Below are positions 23,505 through 35,388 of a DNA stretch of 64,000 bases, one piece after another. Under the pieces are notes generated by a model. That model searched no databases and was not told where the DNA came from. It saw only the letters and a list, made by a program, of their open reading frames with translations. The position numbers were made by a program, and so were the translations under genes. The DNA comes from Ascarosepion bandense (Eukaryota > Mollusca > Cephalopoda > Sepiida > Sepiidae). Where the stretch lies: assembly GCA_037127315.1 (NCBI GenBank), contig JBBBDQ010001157.1:62001-126000 (forward strand). Direction: 5' to 3'. Every line of letters starts with the position of its first letter. Position 1 is the first letter of the stretch.

Positions 23505-23990
23505 TATCTGCCGCGTCTCATCATGGCTCTCCACATCTTTCTGTCACTCTAAATAAATTTTGTCTTGTTATTTCTCCCAAACTCTGATCTGCAATCCATT
23601 TGCTCAAGTCCATCAAGTACGTCGCGAGCCGTTTTCCCCTCTATCTGCCCTGTGAGTATCAAATTCTCCAAGCTTCCCTTGTTATATATTATCTGACCTT
23701 GTGTGTAATTTCGCCAAGCAGTGTATTTTACATTGAACGACGCAAGGTCGGAAAAATTTAAAAGAAAATAGATATTGTTTTGAAAGGTTTCGTTTTCATC
23801 CTCTATAGAACCTTGCTGTTGGTCTATGTTTGTTCCATGTAATCTTCAGCATCCTTTTGTAGAACCCCATTTATGTCGCTTTGAGTTTGTACTTAATCCT
23901 TGAGGAGATTTTCCAGTATTCGTTACCATATAAAAAGACAGATATCTTGTAAAAGTTCATTACTCTCTTTGTTTCCAACAAAATTTAAAA
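23505..23990 (-). pseudogene. RTE LINE 3' region fragment
   Basis: It is homologous to the fragment at 8526-9010: both share ATCCATTTGCTCAAG and CTGTGAGTATCA on the plus strand. It is only the C-terminal end of the coding region and is decayed. Confidence 0.7.
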
Positions 23991-24338
23991 AAACATATTT
24001 TCCTTTGTTAATATCTTACATGTAATGTAACCATACATCCCTATATACTGGCATACAAGTCAACTTAGCTTATAAGACGATTACTAAATTTTCAAGTTGA
24101 AATATGTTTGAGGATATATACACCCTGCAAAATGATCTCCGCGCAAATCGTAATTTAAAATGTATTCTATTGAATTTTTTTTATATACAGTAAGTATATA
24201 ATTTTTTAAAACTCAAATTCAATCGGAATTTCCTGACACACCCGTCCTTTCTCAACGAGAAAAAAAATAAAGTATCACTCTGGGGGAGAGGAAGAATTTG
24301 GGCGGCTGTTGAACTATAAATCTTTACTATTATAACTA

Positions 24339-24340
<2 letters not shown>

Positions 24341-24378
<38 letters not shown>
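24341..24378. repeat. (CA)n microsatellite
   Basis: About 19 units, directly after the 3' side of the Penelope-like unit. Confidence 0.95.
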
Positions 24379-24381
<3 letters not shown>

Positions 24382-24384
24382 TTG

Positions 24385-24650
24385 TGAACTTTGTTATCAC
24401 AACATTTCAGCCGTTTGTGCCTTCTGAACTTCCTCAGGTGTACATCGGAGAACTCTGTACTGAACCCTTTATTTAATCTACGATGGTAAACTCTTCTCGT
24501 TTCGCTGCTCGTGTCTAGTTCTTATTTTTATTTCGTACTGTTCAGATATTGCTTAACCATTTTCACTGAGTGCAAGTACCCACTGTTCGACCCAGGGATT
24601 GAACTCACAAACTCTATGTCACCAAATTCACAAACTTTTATCTACAGTCA
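24385..24650 (-). repeat. Penelope-associated repeat with tRNA-like box B, copy 1
   Basis: On the minus strand it has a box-B-like GAGTTCAATCCCTGGG and ends in CCTGAGGAAG with GGCTGAAATG. The repeat recurs at 57905-58175. Here it is directly downstream of the Penelope-like reverse transcriptase, so it may be that element's terminal repeat. Confidence 0.6.
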
Positions 24651-24656
24651 TGTATG

Positions 24657-25680
24657 TCAGCTTGGAAAATAATTAATTATTTCAAGAATAGAGATATTGG
24701 AAAAAATCCTATGAGTAGATTTATATTTTTTATAAGATTCGATAGCGGAACTTTTGAGAATTTTCCGTCTAAGAAAAATTATATAATCTTTAAATAATGT
24801 GGCGTTCTTTAGATAAAATTTGTGGTTGTGTATAAGATCCTTTTTGTGTTCATAATAATTAAGAAGACAAAAATTCTTACTTTTTATACAGATAAGTGAT
24901 AAATTCGTTAATTTTAGCTCTATATTAATGTCAAAAAACAAGATTTTGCAATTGTCCATGATTTCATAAGTGAATTTCAGCGATGAGTTATTTTCAAAAT
25001 TTAACCTTAGATTTGCAATTTCATTCATATTTCTTATGAAAACAAAAATGTCGTCGACGTACCTTGTGTAAATCTCCGTTTTTTCGGTTGTTCTAAACAC
25101 TTTGTTTTTGATATGAGACATGTAAAAATTCAAGAAAGTATGACCCAATGAGTTTCCGATACTGATACTGTTAGTTTGAATGTAGATGTCACCAGAGTGG
25201 TCCGAAAAAGGAGTTTGATGCACGCGGTAAGTAATTTCCGAAGAATTGCAGGTTAGATTTTTGGAGAAGGGATAGGTGGGTGTTTGTAAACGCAGTCGCT
25301 AATTATATTCAATGTTTCGTCAATTGGGACGTTAGCAAAAGATGTTGTCAACATCTAGCGAAGCTGGAAAGTTTTAATTTGGGATTGGTAGTTTTTAATA
25401 TGTAGGTATTCGTTAGTTGAAGCGATGCTGTAATTGTTAGGTATGTATGAAGGAATTATATGATTTAAGGTTTTAGATAGTTGGTATACCGGTGTAGGTA
25501 TTTGTGATTTGATGGGTCTGAGAGAAAAAGCTGGTTTATGGGTTTTTACGTTACCATAAAGATATCCCGGTTGGTAATCACCGACAATTTTCATGATTTT
25601 TAAACTACTAACGTTTGCGTTGTTTTCTGTGATTAATTTATGTACGTATTTTCTAAAAATAAATCTGTGGGATGAAATGA
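24657..25680 (-). pseudogene. Penelope-like element reverse transcriptase
   Basis: Two open pieces in different frames join into one domain. The first (25355-25594) has PGYLYGNVKTHKP, then LRPIKSQIPTPVYQLSKTLN and YSIASTNEYL, the signature of Penelope-like RTs. Between 25223 and 25355 frameshifts hide NVPIDETLNII. The second piece (24657-25223) has GNSLGHTFLNFYMSHI, TRYVDDIFVFI (motif C, YVDD) and SLKFTYE with ILFFDI. It ends just after IINYFPS. A GIY-YIG endonuclease expected downstream of such an RT is not attached; orphan domains of that type occur at 33.8-34.8 kb. The copy is inactive. Confidence 0.85.
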
Positions 25681-25804
25681 AAGATTGCTGCCTTTATATA
25701 TATATAAGTGGTTTAAACTAATGGATATAAATTCCATTGTTTCACTACCTGATAATGGTGTATTGAACACCAAAACTTGATAGGTTTTGAGTTGCAGTAT
25801 GCTA

Positions 25805-25828
25805 TAATAATAATAATAATAATAATAA
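25805..25828. repeat. (TAA)8, left flank of the Dong-type element
   Basis: Eight TAA units. A second tract of seven units lies at the other end of the element at 31702-31722, fitting the known preference of Dong for TAA repeats. Confidence 0.9.
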
Positions 25829-25859
25829 CGAGAATGACGTGCTTTTCTGAGGCTCCTGA

Positions 25860-27158
25860 AAACGTAACGTTTTTTCTTTTTTTTTATGTAAACATTAATT
25901 TCTCATTTCACTATATTAAACTATATTAAACATAAACATTAATTTTTCCCTTCGTATATAATTTTAGTTGTATGTTTCTTCTTTTAATGATCCTTAAAGA
26001 GATTTATTAACTAGTTTTCTAAAGCAAGACAACGATAAAAAATATGACGAAAAGCGCTCTGTTCGATCGACGATATTCATTCTTAGAAAAAATATGTAAT
26101 AATTTTTCTTAGAAAAAATTCTTTCTTAGAAAGAATATGTAATAATTTATTTATATTTGTTCGTTCATTTTATATATTTGTTTATTTTTCGATAATCTTA
26201 TTCTCGTTGGATTTAATGAAAGAATAACACAGAATACAGTAGGCCAACAAATTATTTTTAAATTTTACGGTAGTAAACTCAAAGGTATGTCCACTTTTTC
26301 TTTCCTATTAAAAAAAATTTTTTTTGAGATTTTTTTTTTTTTTTTTTTTTTTAACGTAAACATTAATTTTGAATTTCACTATTTTAAACATAAACATTAA
26401 TTTTTTTCTTCGTATATAATTCAAATTGTATGTTTCTTCTTTTAATGATCCTTTAAATAGATTTATTAACTAGTCTTCTAAAGCAAGACAACGAAAAAAA
26501 AAAAATATGACGAAAAACACTAAAAAAATGTTCGATCTAGGATATTCTTTCTTAGAGAGAATATGTAATAATTTATTATATTTAATTTGTTCGTTCATTT
26601 TATATATTTATTTATTTTTCGATAATTTTATTCTCGCTGGATTTAATGAAAGAATAACACAGAATACAGTGGGCGAACAAATTATTATTTTTAAATGTTA
26701 CGGTAGTAAACTCAAACTCAAAGCCTAAGGTATGTCCACTTTTTTTTTTTTTTTTTTTTTTTTTTTCATATTAAATTAAATTTTGAATTTTTTTTTTTTT
26801 GCAAGAACAAAGGTTAATAGTAGCAATAAATGTTTTTTTTTTTTTTTTTTTTTTTTTAACAATACTCTCTAAGTGCAGTGATGTTTTTTTTTCTCCGATG
26901 AACGGCCGTTACATCCAAGTTTGTTTGTTTGTTTTTTCAACCAGCGTCTCTCTCTTTGAATTTTTCTTTTTCTCAATATGAAATTCTGTTTTAATATAAA
27001 CAGGATTTTTTCTTTAGATATTAGGGAATAATTTTTTTTTTTTTTTTTTTTTTTAACGAAATTCTGCTTTATTTTAATTTATCTGTTTGTTCTTTAAATT
27101 AACCTAAATAAAATCATCCGTATTATATTTCCTTTAGCTGTCGATATTTCGTGTAAAT

Positions 27159-27199
<41 letters not shown>

Positions 27200-27539
27200 T
27201 ATTATAATTTTCTTAAAAACAAAACAAAACAAGAAAATAAATTAAATCCGATGAAAAACAATTTATATGGTATTATTTTATAGAAAGTCTACGTATTTTT
27301 TTTTTGATAAATTTATTTTTATTTATTTATTGTTTTAATTTACTTATTTAATTTATCTTATTATGATAATCCAATATTGACCAACGACTTTGTTGAAAAA
27401 ATGAAAGATAAAGTGGACGAACAAATTATTACATTTTTTTTTTTTTTCTCAACAAACGTCTCTCTATTTGAATTTTTCCTTTTCTCAATATGAAATTTTG
27501 TTTTAATATAAACAGGATTTTTTTTTTCTCTTAAGATAT

Positions 27540-27576
<37 letters not shown>

Positions 27577-27600
27577 AAACTACTCTAGTAATATTGATGT
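25860..27600 (+). repeat. Tandem 5' monomer array with poly(T) tracts
   Basis: The units at 25870-26290 and 26340-26730 are near duplicates; both contain TTCTTCTTTTAATGATCCTT and GGATTTAATGAAAGAATAAC. A more diverged unit follows: GTGGACGAACAAATTATTA at about 27410 echoes GTGGGCGAACAAATTATTA. Another pair (26930-27060 and 27445-27570) repeats CAATATGAAATTxTGTTTTA. T-runs of roughly 25-37 bases separate the units. Placement directly upstream of the Dong coding region suggests promoter monomers. Confidence 0.7.
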
Positions 27601-27867
27601 TTTGTTTCGTTGAGCCGTCTTTCTCCTTGAATTCCAATCGCGTCTATGTCAGATGTTGCTTGGCAGCCCATTTAGGAGAAGGAAAACTCCGAACAACAAC
27701 CCGCAACTCAAGGTGTTAATCGTGCCGAGGAGTGAATGGCTACTGCGTTATGAGGTCACAAACGATTCCCTACAGGCTTCGGGACCCTGTTTGTAAAAGA
27801 CCGTTACCCAACGTGCCGGGCAACTTTGGGTGGACTTTTGGACCCGTGCGTCACTCGTGGGAAAAAC

Positions 27868-30800
27868 ATGAAAAACACAAATAGAAATAAAAAGTCCAGT
27901 ATGGCTCTTCCAGTGGATAAACAGGGAGCCCGTCCTTCAGGAGGGAACCTACCTGAGGTCGAAAAATCTGCCATAGGAACAAACTCCTACACAAAGAATG
28001 TATCTTCAGGTCCCCACAACCAGGATAATCCTAATGATGGTCCTGAAAATTCACCAGCTAGATCTACAACCGTATATTTAAAGAAAGAAAAAATAAAATG
28101 GTCTCGTGAGGAGTACAAAGTCGTTATGACTGCATTTCATGAAGCGTTACTCAAACCTCAAAAAAACATGACTCGCCAAACATATGACATTTGGCGTGAA
28201 AAAGTTGGTCAAACAAATAGAAAGTATATTGACGAAAATAAATTGGCCAATGTACGTAGGTACATTATTCGTAATAACCGACTGTCAGAGGCTGAGATTC
28301 ACGAAATTAAAAGAATTGTAACAAGAAGAGTCGAATCAACAAAATATGAAAAGGAACCGGAACCAGAAATAAAAAGTAATAACATCAAACAAATCACAGG
28401 TCATAATGTAGAAACCGTGAAACACGCAAATCACTGCGAAGATAATGATGTAAGTCTAAAAGTGCTGGAAAGGTGCGATCTGAGTCTGAGTCAGTTAAAA
28501 GACAAAAATAAAATTAGTTCAGAACACATCGAAGATAATTATTTGACGGAAAATAACAATATACAGGAAGCCAAGATAGAAATAAAAAACCAGCTAAGTC
28601 AAATACAAAGTATTACAATGGAGGAACGTGAACAGCTCCCAAAATTCCAACCAACAAAACAAAACCTCCGAACTATTAAATTGTACAATGCAGCACTGAA
28701 ATCAATACTGGATGAAGACCCGAATACAAATCTTAACGAAGTAATATATGCATCAGCAACAGCAGCAACAAAAAAATTAAACATCAAAATAAAAACAAGG
28801 CAGTCACGCAGACGTGAAGATCCACCTTGGAAAAGAAAAATCGAAAAAGAAATCGAACAACTAAGAAGTGAACTGTCAGTACTGGATGAACTGAGTAGAG
28901 GAATAAATGTAAGAACTAGGAAAAGAAGAAGAGCCGAAAAAAAATATAACATCAGGAATGAAAATGACGTCTAATCAAATAAAGAAAAAATAAAGCAAAA
29001 AATCCAACTGAAGGCTCAAAGAATAAGACGCTATGAAAAAAGAGCAAAATTTTACAGACAAAACAAGATCTTTCAGACTGATACAAAGAGATTTTACAGG
29101 GAAATAGGTAAAAAAAGAATTGAAGTGACAGTACCCCCCAGAATGGAAGAAGTCACACAGTTCTAGGAAAAGATATGGGCTTGCCCTAAAGAACCTAGCA
29201 AGGAAGTACATTGGATTACGCAGGAGATAGAACGAATGAAGAATAAACCCGAACAGACATGGTCTGGAATTACAGAAGATGATATTAAATTTGCACTAAA
29301 AAAAGCACACAATTGGAAAACTCCAGGTATAGATAAAATTCCTAACTTTTGGCTATATTATTTAAATGCAGCACATAAAAAATTAGCCAAAGAACTCCAA
29401 GAAATGGTTGACGATCCCACTAAAATTCCTGCATGGATGACAAAAGGAATTACATTTCTTCTACCCAAGAATGGTGACACAAACAACCCGAAAAACTACA
29501 GACCAATTACATGTCTTCCGACAACATATAAACTACTAACATCTATTTTAACAAAACAAACATATTTATTCTTAGAAAGAAATGACATGATACCGCTTGA
29601 ACAAAAAGGGTGCAAACGTGGCTGTTATGGCTGTAAAGACCAATTGCTAATTAACAAAATGATCCTGGAAAACTGCTACAAGACAAAGAAAAATCTTAGT
29701 ACTGCCTGGATAGACTACCGAAAGGCATTCGATAGTGTGCCACATGACTGGATTTTAAAGACTTTAAATATATACAAGATATCGCCCGTCATCATCAATT
29801 TCATCAAACAGTGCATGTCTATATGGAAAACAACCCTTTACCTCAATCATATAAATGGAACCTATAAGTCTGATGAAATAAACATCAAAAGAGGTATATT
29901 TCAAGGTGATTCTTTATCTCCCTTACTATTCTGCATATCATTAATAGCACTAACCAGTCAACTTAATAAGACAGAATGTGGTTATAAAATAGGCCAAAAG
30001 AAAATAAGCCATCTATTTTACATGGATGACTTAAAGTTATATGCTAAGAATGATAATGAGCGGAAGGTCTTCTGCAAACTGTAAAATGCTTCAGCGAAGA
30101 CATTGGAATGAAATTTAATTTGAATAAATGTGCTAAAGCTACAGTTTTACGTGGATCAATACAAGAAACATCCTCAATTAGCCTAGACCCTGCTGTAACA
30201 ATAAAAGAATTGAAACCAGAAGAAGCTTATAAATACCTAGGTGTAAATGAGAGCGAAAACATTCACCATAAAAAAATGAAAGAAATAGTGCGTAAAGAGT
30301 ACTATAGAAGGCTACGAATGATATTAAAAACTGAATTAAATTCACAGAATAGAGTTATGGCCATTAATAGCCTTGCAATCCCAGTTGTCCAATATAGCTT
30401 CAACATCTTAAACTGGACTCTAAACGACATCAGGCGAATGGATGCTAAAACAAGAAAGCTTCTTTCTAAGCATAGGATGCATCACCCAAAGGCTGATGTA
30501 GACCGTCTATACATACCCCGTAAAGAAGGTGGAAGGGGTCTTATTCAGCTGGAATTGTCATACAAGACAACAACTATTGGCTTACTAACATACATAGAAA
30601 CAACAAAGGATTGGATGATACAATTAGTAAGGCAACATGAAGAAAGAAAGAAAAAATATTCAATAATAAAAGAAGGCAGTAAATACAAACAAGAATTACA
30701 GTTAGTAGATTCTGTAGAAAAGCAAAACAGTAGCCAAGAACCAACTATTGCGGCAAAAAATATGAAAATGAAAGCCAAAGATAAAGCTCTTGAAAAGATG

Positions 30801-31566
30801 AAACAGCGCTGGCAAGACAAACCTCTGCATGGCCAATATCCAGTACGTGCCAATAAATCCAATGTTGACAAAGTTAATACTCATCGATGGTTACGTGCAT
30901 CTGGATTAAAGTCTGAAACTGAAGGATTTATACTTGCAGCACAAGACCAAAGTCTTTTCACGAGAAACTTTCAGGCAAATATTATGCATAATAATATGGA
31001 TCCAAAATGCAGGTTTTGTGATAAACACCAAGAAACAATAGACCACCTAATCTCAGGCTGTTCTGTGCTTGCCCCAAACGAATATAAAAATCGCCACGAT
31101 AGAGTTGGGCAATATTTACATTGGGCAATGTGCAAACATTATGGAAAAGCTGTAAACAAACACTGGTATGAACATCATCCAGCACCGGTTACAGAAATAG
31201 AAGATGTAACCATTCTATGGGATTACACCATCTACACAGACAGAAAAATTGAAGCAAACAGGCCAGACATTATTGTTAAAAACCAGAAGGAGAAAACTTG
31301 TCTATTAATTGATATGGCTTGTCCAGCGGATTGTAACATAGCAATCAAGGAATTTGAAAAACTGTCAAAATATAAAGACCTGGAAATTGAAATAGAAAAA
31401 AATGTGGAAATTGAAAACAAGAGTGATAGTAGGTGCACTTGGAATGATAAAAAATGGAACAAAACAACACATTGAAAGAATCCCTGGAAACCCCAGCTTA
31501 AGAGATATACAAAAAATTGTATTATTAAGTACAGCCCACACACTAAGGAAAACGTTATCTATGTAA
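27868..31566 (+). pseudogene. R4/Dong-type polyprotein (RT plus restriction-like endonuclease)
   Basis: The first ATG in frame is at 27868, although the frame is open further upstream. The basic N-terminal third ends in a stop at 28972 and a TAG at 29164, both in the same frame as what follows. The RT has NYRPITCLPTTYKLLTSIL, STAWIDYRKAFDSVPHDW (motif A), RGIFQGDSLSPLLFC (motif B) and LFYMDDLKLYA (motif C, YMDD). A one-base shift near 30065 separates it from the thumb (YKYLGVNE). Then come CRFCDKHQETIDHLISGC (zinc knuckle) and RPDIIVKNQKEKTCLLIDMA, the PD..K-type endonuclease core. One extra A near 31400 displaces the end, which restored reads IERIPGNPSLRDIQ and stops at 31564-31566. In an intact element this one protein would cut the target and copy the RNA. 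Confidence 0.87.
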
Positions 31567-31701
31567 TGCTGGGGATGATAGGGAGGATAGAAAAACATGA
31601 AATGGAGTCATAACAACACGCCACTACCTGCCTTAGGTCTCCCCGCAGACTTGGTTGGTAGTGAGACCAATGCAGAAATCTAAATATGATGAAAAATGAC
31701 A

Positions 31702-31722
31702 TAATAATAATAATAATAATAA
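31702..31722. repeat. (TAA)7, right flank of the Dong-type element
   Basis: Seven TAA units follow the 3' UTR directly. Confidence 0.9.
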
Positions 31723-31744
31723 CTATACTAATATATATGCCAAC

Positions 31745-33600
31745 ATCAGAGCAGGTGTCTATCCGTGGCTGAATGTAATAATTGTAAACTTGTCCTCAAA
31801 GAAGCTAAGTCTTTCTGAGAGTGTGAGACACCATACTGCATTTAAAAACTTTGGCTCTCGTGATTACCGTTGTCCTTGTAATAATGTGTTAAATAAAAGT
31901 AAGTTTTTTTTATTCCTTCTCTTTTCAATCAATCTGAGGTGTTAACATCTACTGATAAAGCTGAATATTTTGTCCGTAACTTCTCATTGAACTCTGCTCT
32001 TGAATTATATAGAGAATCCCTGCCTAACGTCCTTTTTTGAACTGATTTTATGTTGAGTGATATGCATAAAAACTCTATAATCTCTAATCTGTATTCCCAC
32101 AGAGCATGCGAACTTAATAGTATCCTTGTAATAGTCTTTAAGAATTGTACTTCTAAACTAGCTCCATTTTCCTTTAAACTGTATGATAAAAACCTCGCTG
32201 ACACTTACTTTTCTGCCCGTTAGAAATCCTTATCTGAAATGTCTGACCCTTTCTATCGGCCTGTTAAACTTCTACTTCTATTTATGAAATTGCTAGAGAT
32301 CTTAATAAGTGATGAATCGGTTAATCATCTTCAATTGCAGGGTCTGCTTTCAGATAAGCAATATGGCTTTCATTTCTCTAGGTTAACTGCTCATGTACTG
32401 ACGATAATTCCGTAAAGAGCCTATTAAGTTCTAGATAAGAATGGTGAAGCTAGAGTTGTTGCTTTGGACATTTCGAAAGCTTTTTAACAGCGTTTGGCAT
32501 ACTAGTCTTCTTTACAAATTGAAAAGTTACTGTGACTCCGGCCAATTATTTTTTTTTAACTAATCCAGTCTTTTTTTTTATCAAATTGCGAAATGAAAGT
32601 TATCCTGAATGGCCAATCTTCTATATCATTTTGTATTAATGCAGGGGTCATTTAGGGCATTTTCCTTGATCATACTTTGTTTTTAATTTTCATTAATGAC
32701 CTCCCTGATGGCATCAGCTCTCAACTCGGTATCTACGCTGATGACCCAACCATTTACCTTTGTCTTGATAGTAAGTCTGATGAGTTTGATAAGGTCAATT
32801 GGCGGTTGATGTCCTAAACTACTTTCAATCTGTTGTTAACTAGAGCAAAGGATAGCTTGTTAATTTTAACGCCTCCCAAACAAAATTGTCCTCTGTTAAT
32901 TATCTGAGAGAAGCCTTTACTGTGCCTTTCATCCGCATGGCTGATGCTAATATCCAGGTGGGGACTCGTTATGTCTTCTTGGGCTAACTTTCTCGGCTTA
33001 TATGAAGTAGAAAGACAATCTCGATATATGAATCCAACAATCTATTAAAGTCACAGATGCACCACATGTACTGCAGTCACAGTAAAAGTGGTGTGTCTTA
33101 GGCAAGATAAATGACCGAGCCCAAACGTCTTCATGCTGGTTTGAACTCAGAGTTTTCCTTCTAGACTGGTTGTCATAAAAGGCTATAAAACCCATTCTGT
33201 ACTGCTATTTTCCTATAGCTGGGAGAGGGAGATGGATTCAAAGGGTATAAGCATGTAAGTGAATGTAATAAACTCAACTTGAATTCGAACTCAACTCTCC
33301 GATTCCTCAATCCGAGCCGCAATTCAGATGAGCTCTTCGCTATGGTACATAGATTTTGTGAATTTAAGTGCAGTACTAGACTGGCAGCAAGGTCTAATCA
33401 GTTTACAGTTTAGTTGGCTAGATGTAACCGTAAGTTCTATGCTAACAATTTCTTTTCTCGCCTTTCTCGCCTATGGATCTCTATTCTAGTTCTAATTTTT
33501 CCAGCCAACTTTAATCTTAAAAAATTAAATGCAATATCAAAGGCTATCTATTGTTGTCCTGATTACTTTTCCATTGTTTCCACTCCTTAGAAATGTTTAA
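31745..33600 (+). pseudogene. J LINE, strongly decayed copy 3 interrupted by a SINE
   Basis: It starts in the linker (KLVLKEAK, FGSRDYRCPC) and runs through LLSDKQYGFHFSR, a decayed motif A region (VVALDISKAF with a broken end) and INDLPDGISSQLGIYADD (motif C, with ADDP). It has many stops. A diverged SINE-A at about 33060-33335 splits it. The coding trace then resumes with RCNRKFYANNFFSRLSRLW near 33420-33480. Confidence 0.75.
33060..33335 (-). repeat. Diverged SINE-A inserted in J copy 3
   Basis: On the minus strand a degenerate tRNA-like head (CGGCTCGGATTGAGGAATCGG, partly) and box-B-like GAGTTCGAATTC sit at the right end. Body blocks are weakly conserved. A CTTCTAGACTGG segment is shared with the diverged copy at 57.4 kb, suggesting an old subfamily. 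Confidence 0.65.
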
Positions 33601-33809
33601 ATGTTTCTGTTTTCTAATATTTTCAGATCCACTAACGCCCTGTGTCTTTACTTATTTGCAATATTTGCCCTATTTTGGATTTTACTTCTAATACGGTAAT
33701 TATATTTTAAATTAATTAATAAACACTTCCCAAAAACTCGGAATTGAATAAAATGCTCAGTAGAAATTCAATTAAATTAAGTTATAGCTGTATTTGCAAT
33801 TTAGAAAAT

Positions 33810-34275
33810 TACGTAAAAAATAGAACGTCAGAAACTTAAAAAATAATGTGCAGTATAATATCATCAATAAAGAATGTAACTTTAGGGACAAAAACAAATG
33901 CTCACTTGACGGACTTTGTAAAACAAAAGGAGATATTTATAAAGCAGAATACGGATGGACAAAGAAAAACCTATTTGGTATCTGCAAAAGATATTTTGAA
34001 AAACAGATAAAATAATCACAAATCTACATTCAAGCTGGAAAACCTTAAAAATAGCTAAGTGTGGAAATTAAAACAAAAAAATGGAAAATACCTTCATATA
34101 ATTTGAAGGATAATAAGAAAAGGCCAGATCTTACAATGGTGGTGATGCCTGCAGATTGTGCCAAGAAGAAAACATAGCCATAATATTGTTTCCAGAACAA
34201 ATACTAAATGAAAGATCAGAAATAATGTCCAGATGTAATCACACCAAAAAATACATCTTGGGATCATAGAAACCC
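33810..34275 (+). pseudogene. Orphan GIY-YIG-type endonuclease domain, copy 1
   Basis: The broken frame reads CSLDGLCKTKGDIYKAEY, then NLFGICKRYFEKQIK and KWKIPSYNLKD. The Cys-rich CxxxGxCxxxxxIYKA start and the later Cys pair (near ADCAKKK) are the layout of the C-terminal GIY-YIG nuclease of Penelope-like and related elements. There is no RT attached. Recognition is by pattern, and several catalytic positions are lost. Confidence 0.6.
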
Positions 34276-34329
34276 GGATCAAAGTGTTTAAGATCTTTAA
34301 GTAACTCTTTCCTAAATTTTAAATTTCGG

Positions 34330-34790
34330 TTATTTAAACTTCCAGTCGCGCCTTCGTAAAAATCTCTGTTGTATAAAATAAATAAATTCTCAATTTAAGG
34401 TGTTTGCTATACAAAAAGAGTTATTTACAAAGAAAAAGTACATGACTTAAATGGTCCAAACAAAACATATTTGGGATCTACCAAAGACACTTTTAAGTCT
34501 AGATAGAATAACCATAAGTCTACATTTAAAATAGAAAACTTAAAAAATTGTACAAAAATGGTTAACCACGAGTAGGATTAAAATTAAAATATGGCAAAAA
34601 CCCCGACATAACTTGGCATATAATAAAAACAGCCAAGCCTTACAATGGTGATAAAATATGTAGACTGTGCCAGGAAGAAAAGTCATGTTATTCCCAAACA
34701 AAAATGAATTACTTAATGAAAGAACAGAAAATATGACCATGTGTAACCATACCAACGAATACCTAATAGGATCATACAATTATGGATGAA
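34330..34790 (+). pseudogene. Orphan GIY-YIG-type endonuclease domain, copy 2
   Basis: A second related unit lies just downstream in the same orientation. It reads RVIYKEKVHDLNGPNKTYLG, then STKDTFKSR and NNHKSTFKIENLKNCT, followed in another frame by ICRLCQEEK. The KTYLGST..FKSR..NHK core is closer to the family pattern than in copy 1. Tandem position suggests duplication of a nuclease-only fragment. Confidence 0.6.
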
Positions 34791-35092
34791 AGTATTCTAA
34801 GAAACTTTAAGTAATTTCTCTGGTATTATTGTGACAATAATATTCCCACATGTTCAATGACTGCGTGATTTTTAAACGTTTCCGGCTGCTGTTGTAAGGT
34901 TCGTCGTAGTGAAAGAGTGAATTACGTTTATTCAATTAAAGCCGTTTGAGAGAGGACGAATTGTGGGCGTTTGACTGATCAGAGTCATTTGGTTAACTTT
35001 CTGTGCATGACGTGTCGGCGGTGATTAGCTGATGGTAATAACTTTCAAATGAATAATAATTAACTCACAGACAAGGTTTCGTAATAAATTTT
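34791..35092. other. No recognised gene
   Basis: A spacer with no identified content. Confidence 0.45.
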
Positions 35093-35285
35093 TGTTTAAT
35101 CATTTCATCTTAAACAAGGCAATAAAACCGCTAAGACGCAAGAGGTTACTCGGTGTTAGAGAATATGCGAATAAATGCACTATTAAAGAGAGAAAACAAC
35201 AAAAGAACAAGAATTAAGAAGATAACGATTGACATTGCATTAAAACTTTTGAAGATCAATGTTGATTAGGAATCAAGTTGCCGAA
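35093..35285 (-). repeat. J LINE 3' end fragment
   Basis: The plus-strand text TTTAATCATTTCATCTTAAA, followed by the CCGCTAAG region and GACATTGCATTAAAAC, matches the 3' end of the minus-strand J copy at 16.9-17.2 kb. It is a 5'-truncated insertion of about 190 bp. Confidence 0.75.
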
Positions 35286-35300
35286 AGAGAGCTTCAAAAG

Positions 35301-35303
<3 letters not shown>

Positions 35304-35386
<83 letters not shown>
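35304..35386. repeat. (TA)n(TG)n compound microsatellite
   Basis: About 21 TA and about 20 TG units, directly upstream of the J 3' fragment's coding side. Confidence 0.95.

Positions 35387-35388
<2 letters not shown>

Larger units (their letters stand above)
25829..31701 (+). mobile_element. R4/Dong-type LINE, nearly full length (~5.9 kb)
   Basis: It is bounded on both sides by (TAA)n. A ~2-kb 5' region of tandem monomers and poly(T) runs is followed by one long coding region with an R4/Dong-style RT, a CCHC knuckle and a restriction-enzyme-like endonuclease, and then a short 3' UTR. Dong of Bombyx is documented to insert in TAA repeats, and this arrangement is what such an insertion would look like. 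Only two in-frame stops and two frameshifts were found, so it is younger than most elements here. Confidence 0.87.

Noticed and set aside
28599..28952. A minus-strand membrane-protein-like open frame
   Set aside because: Its Leu/Phe/Ser-rich sequence is the antisense of the Lys/Glu-rich Dong N-terminal region.
27826..28974. A host protein-coding gene of 382 codons
   Set aside because: It is in frame with the Dong-type RT downstream, separated only by stops at 28972 and 29164, so it is the N-terminal part of the retrotransposon protein.
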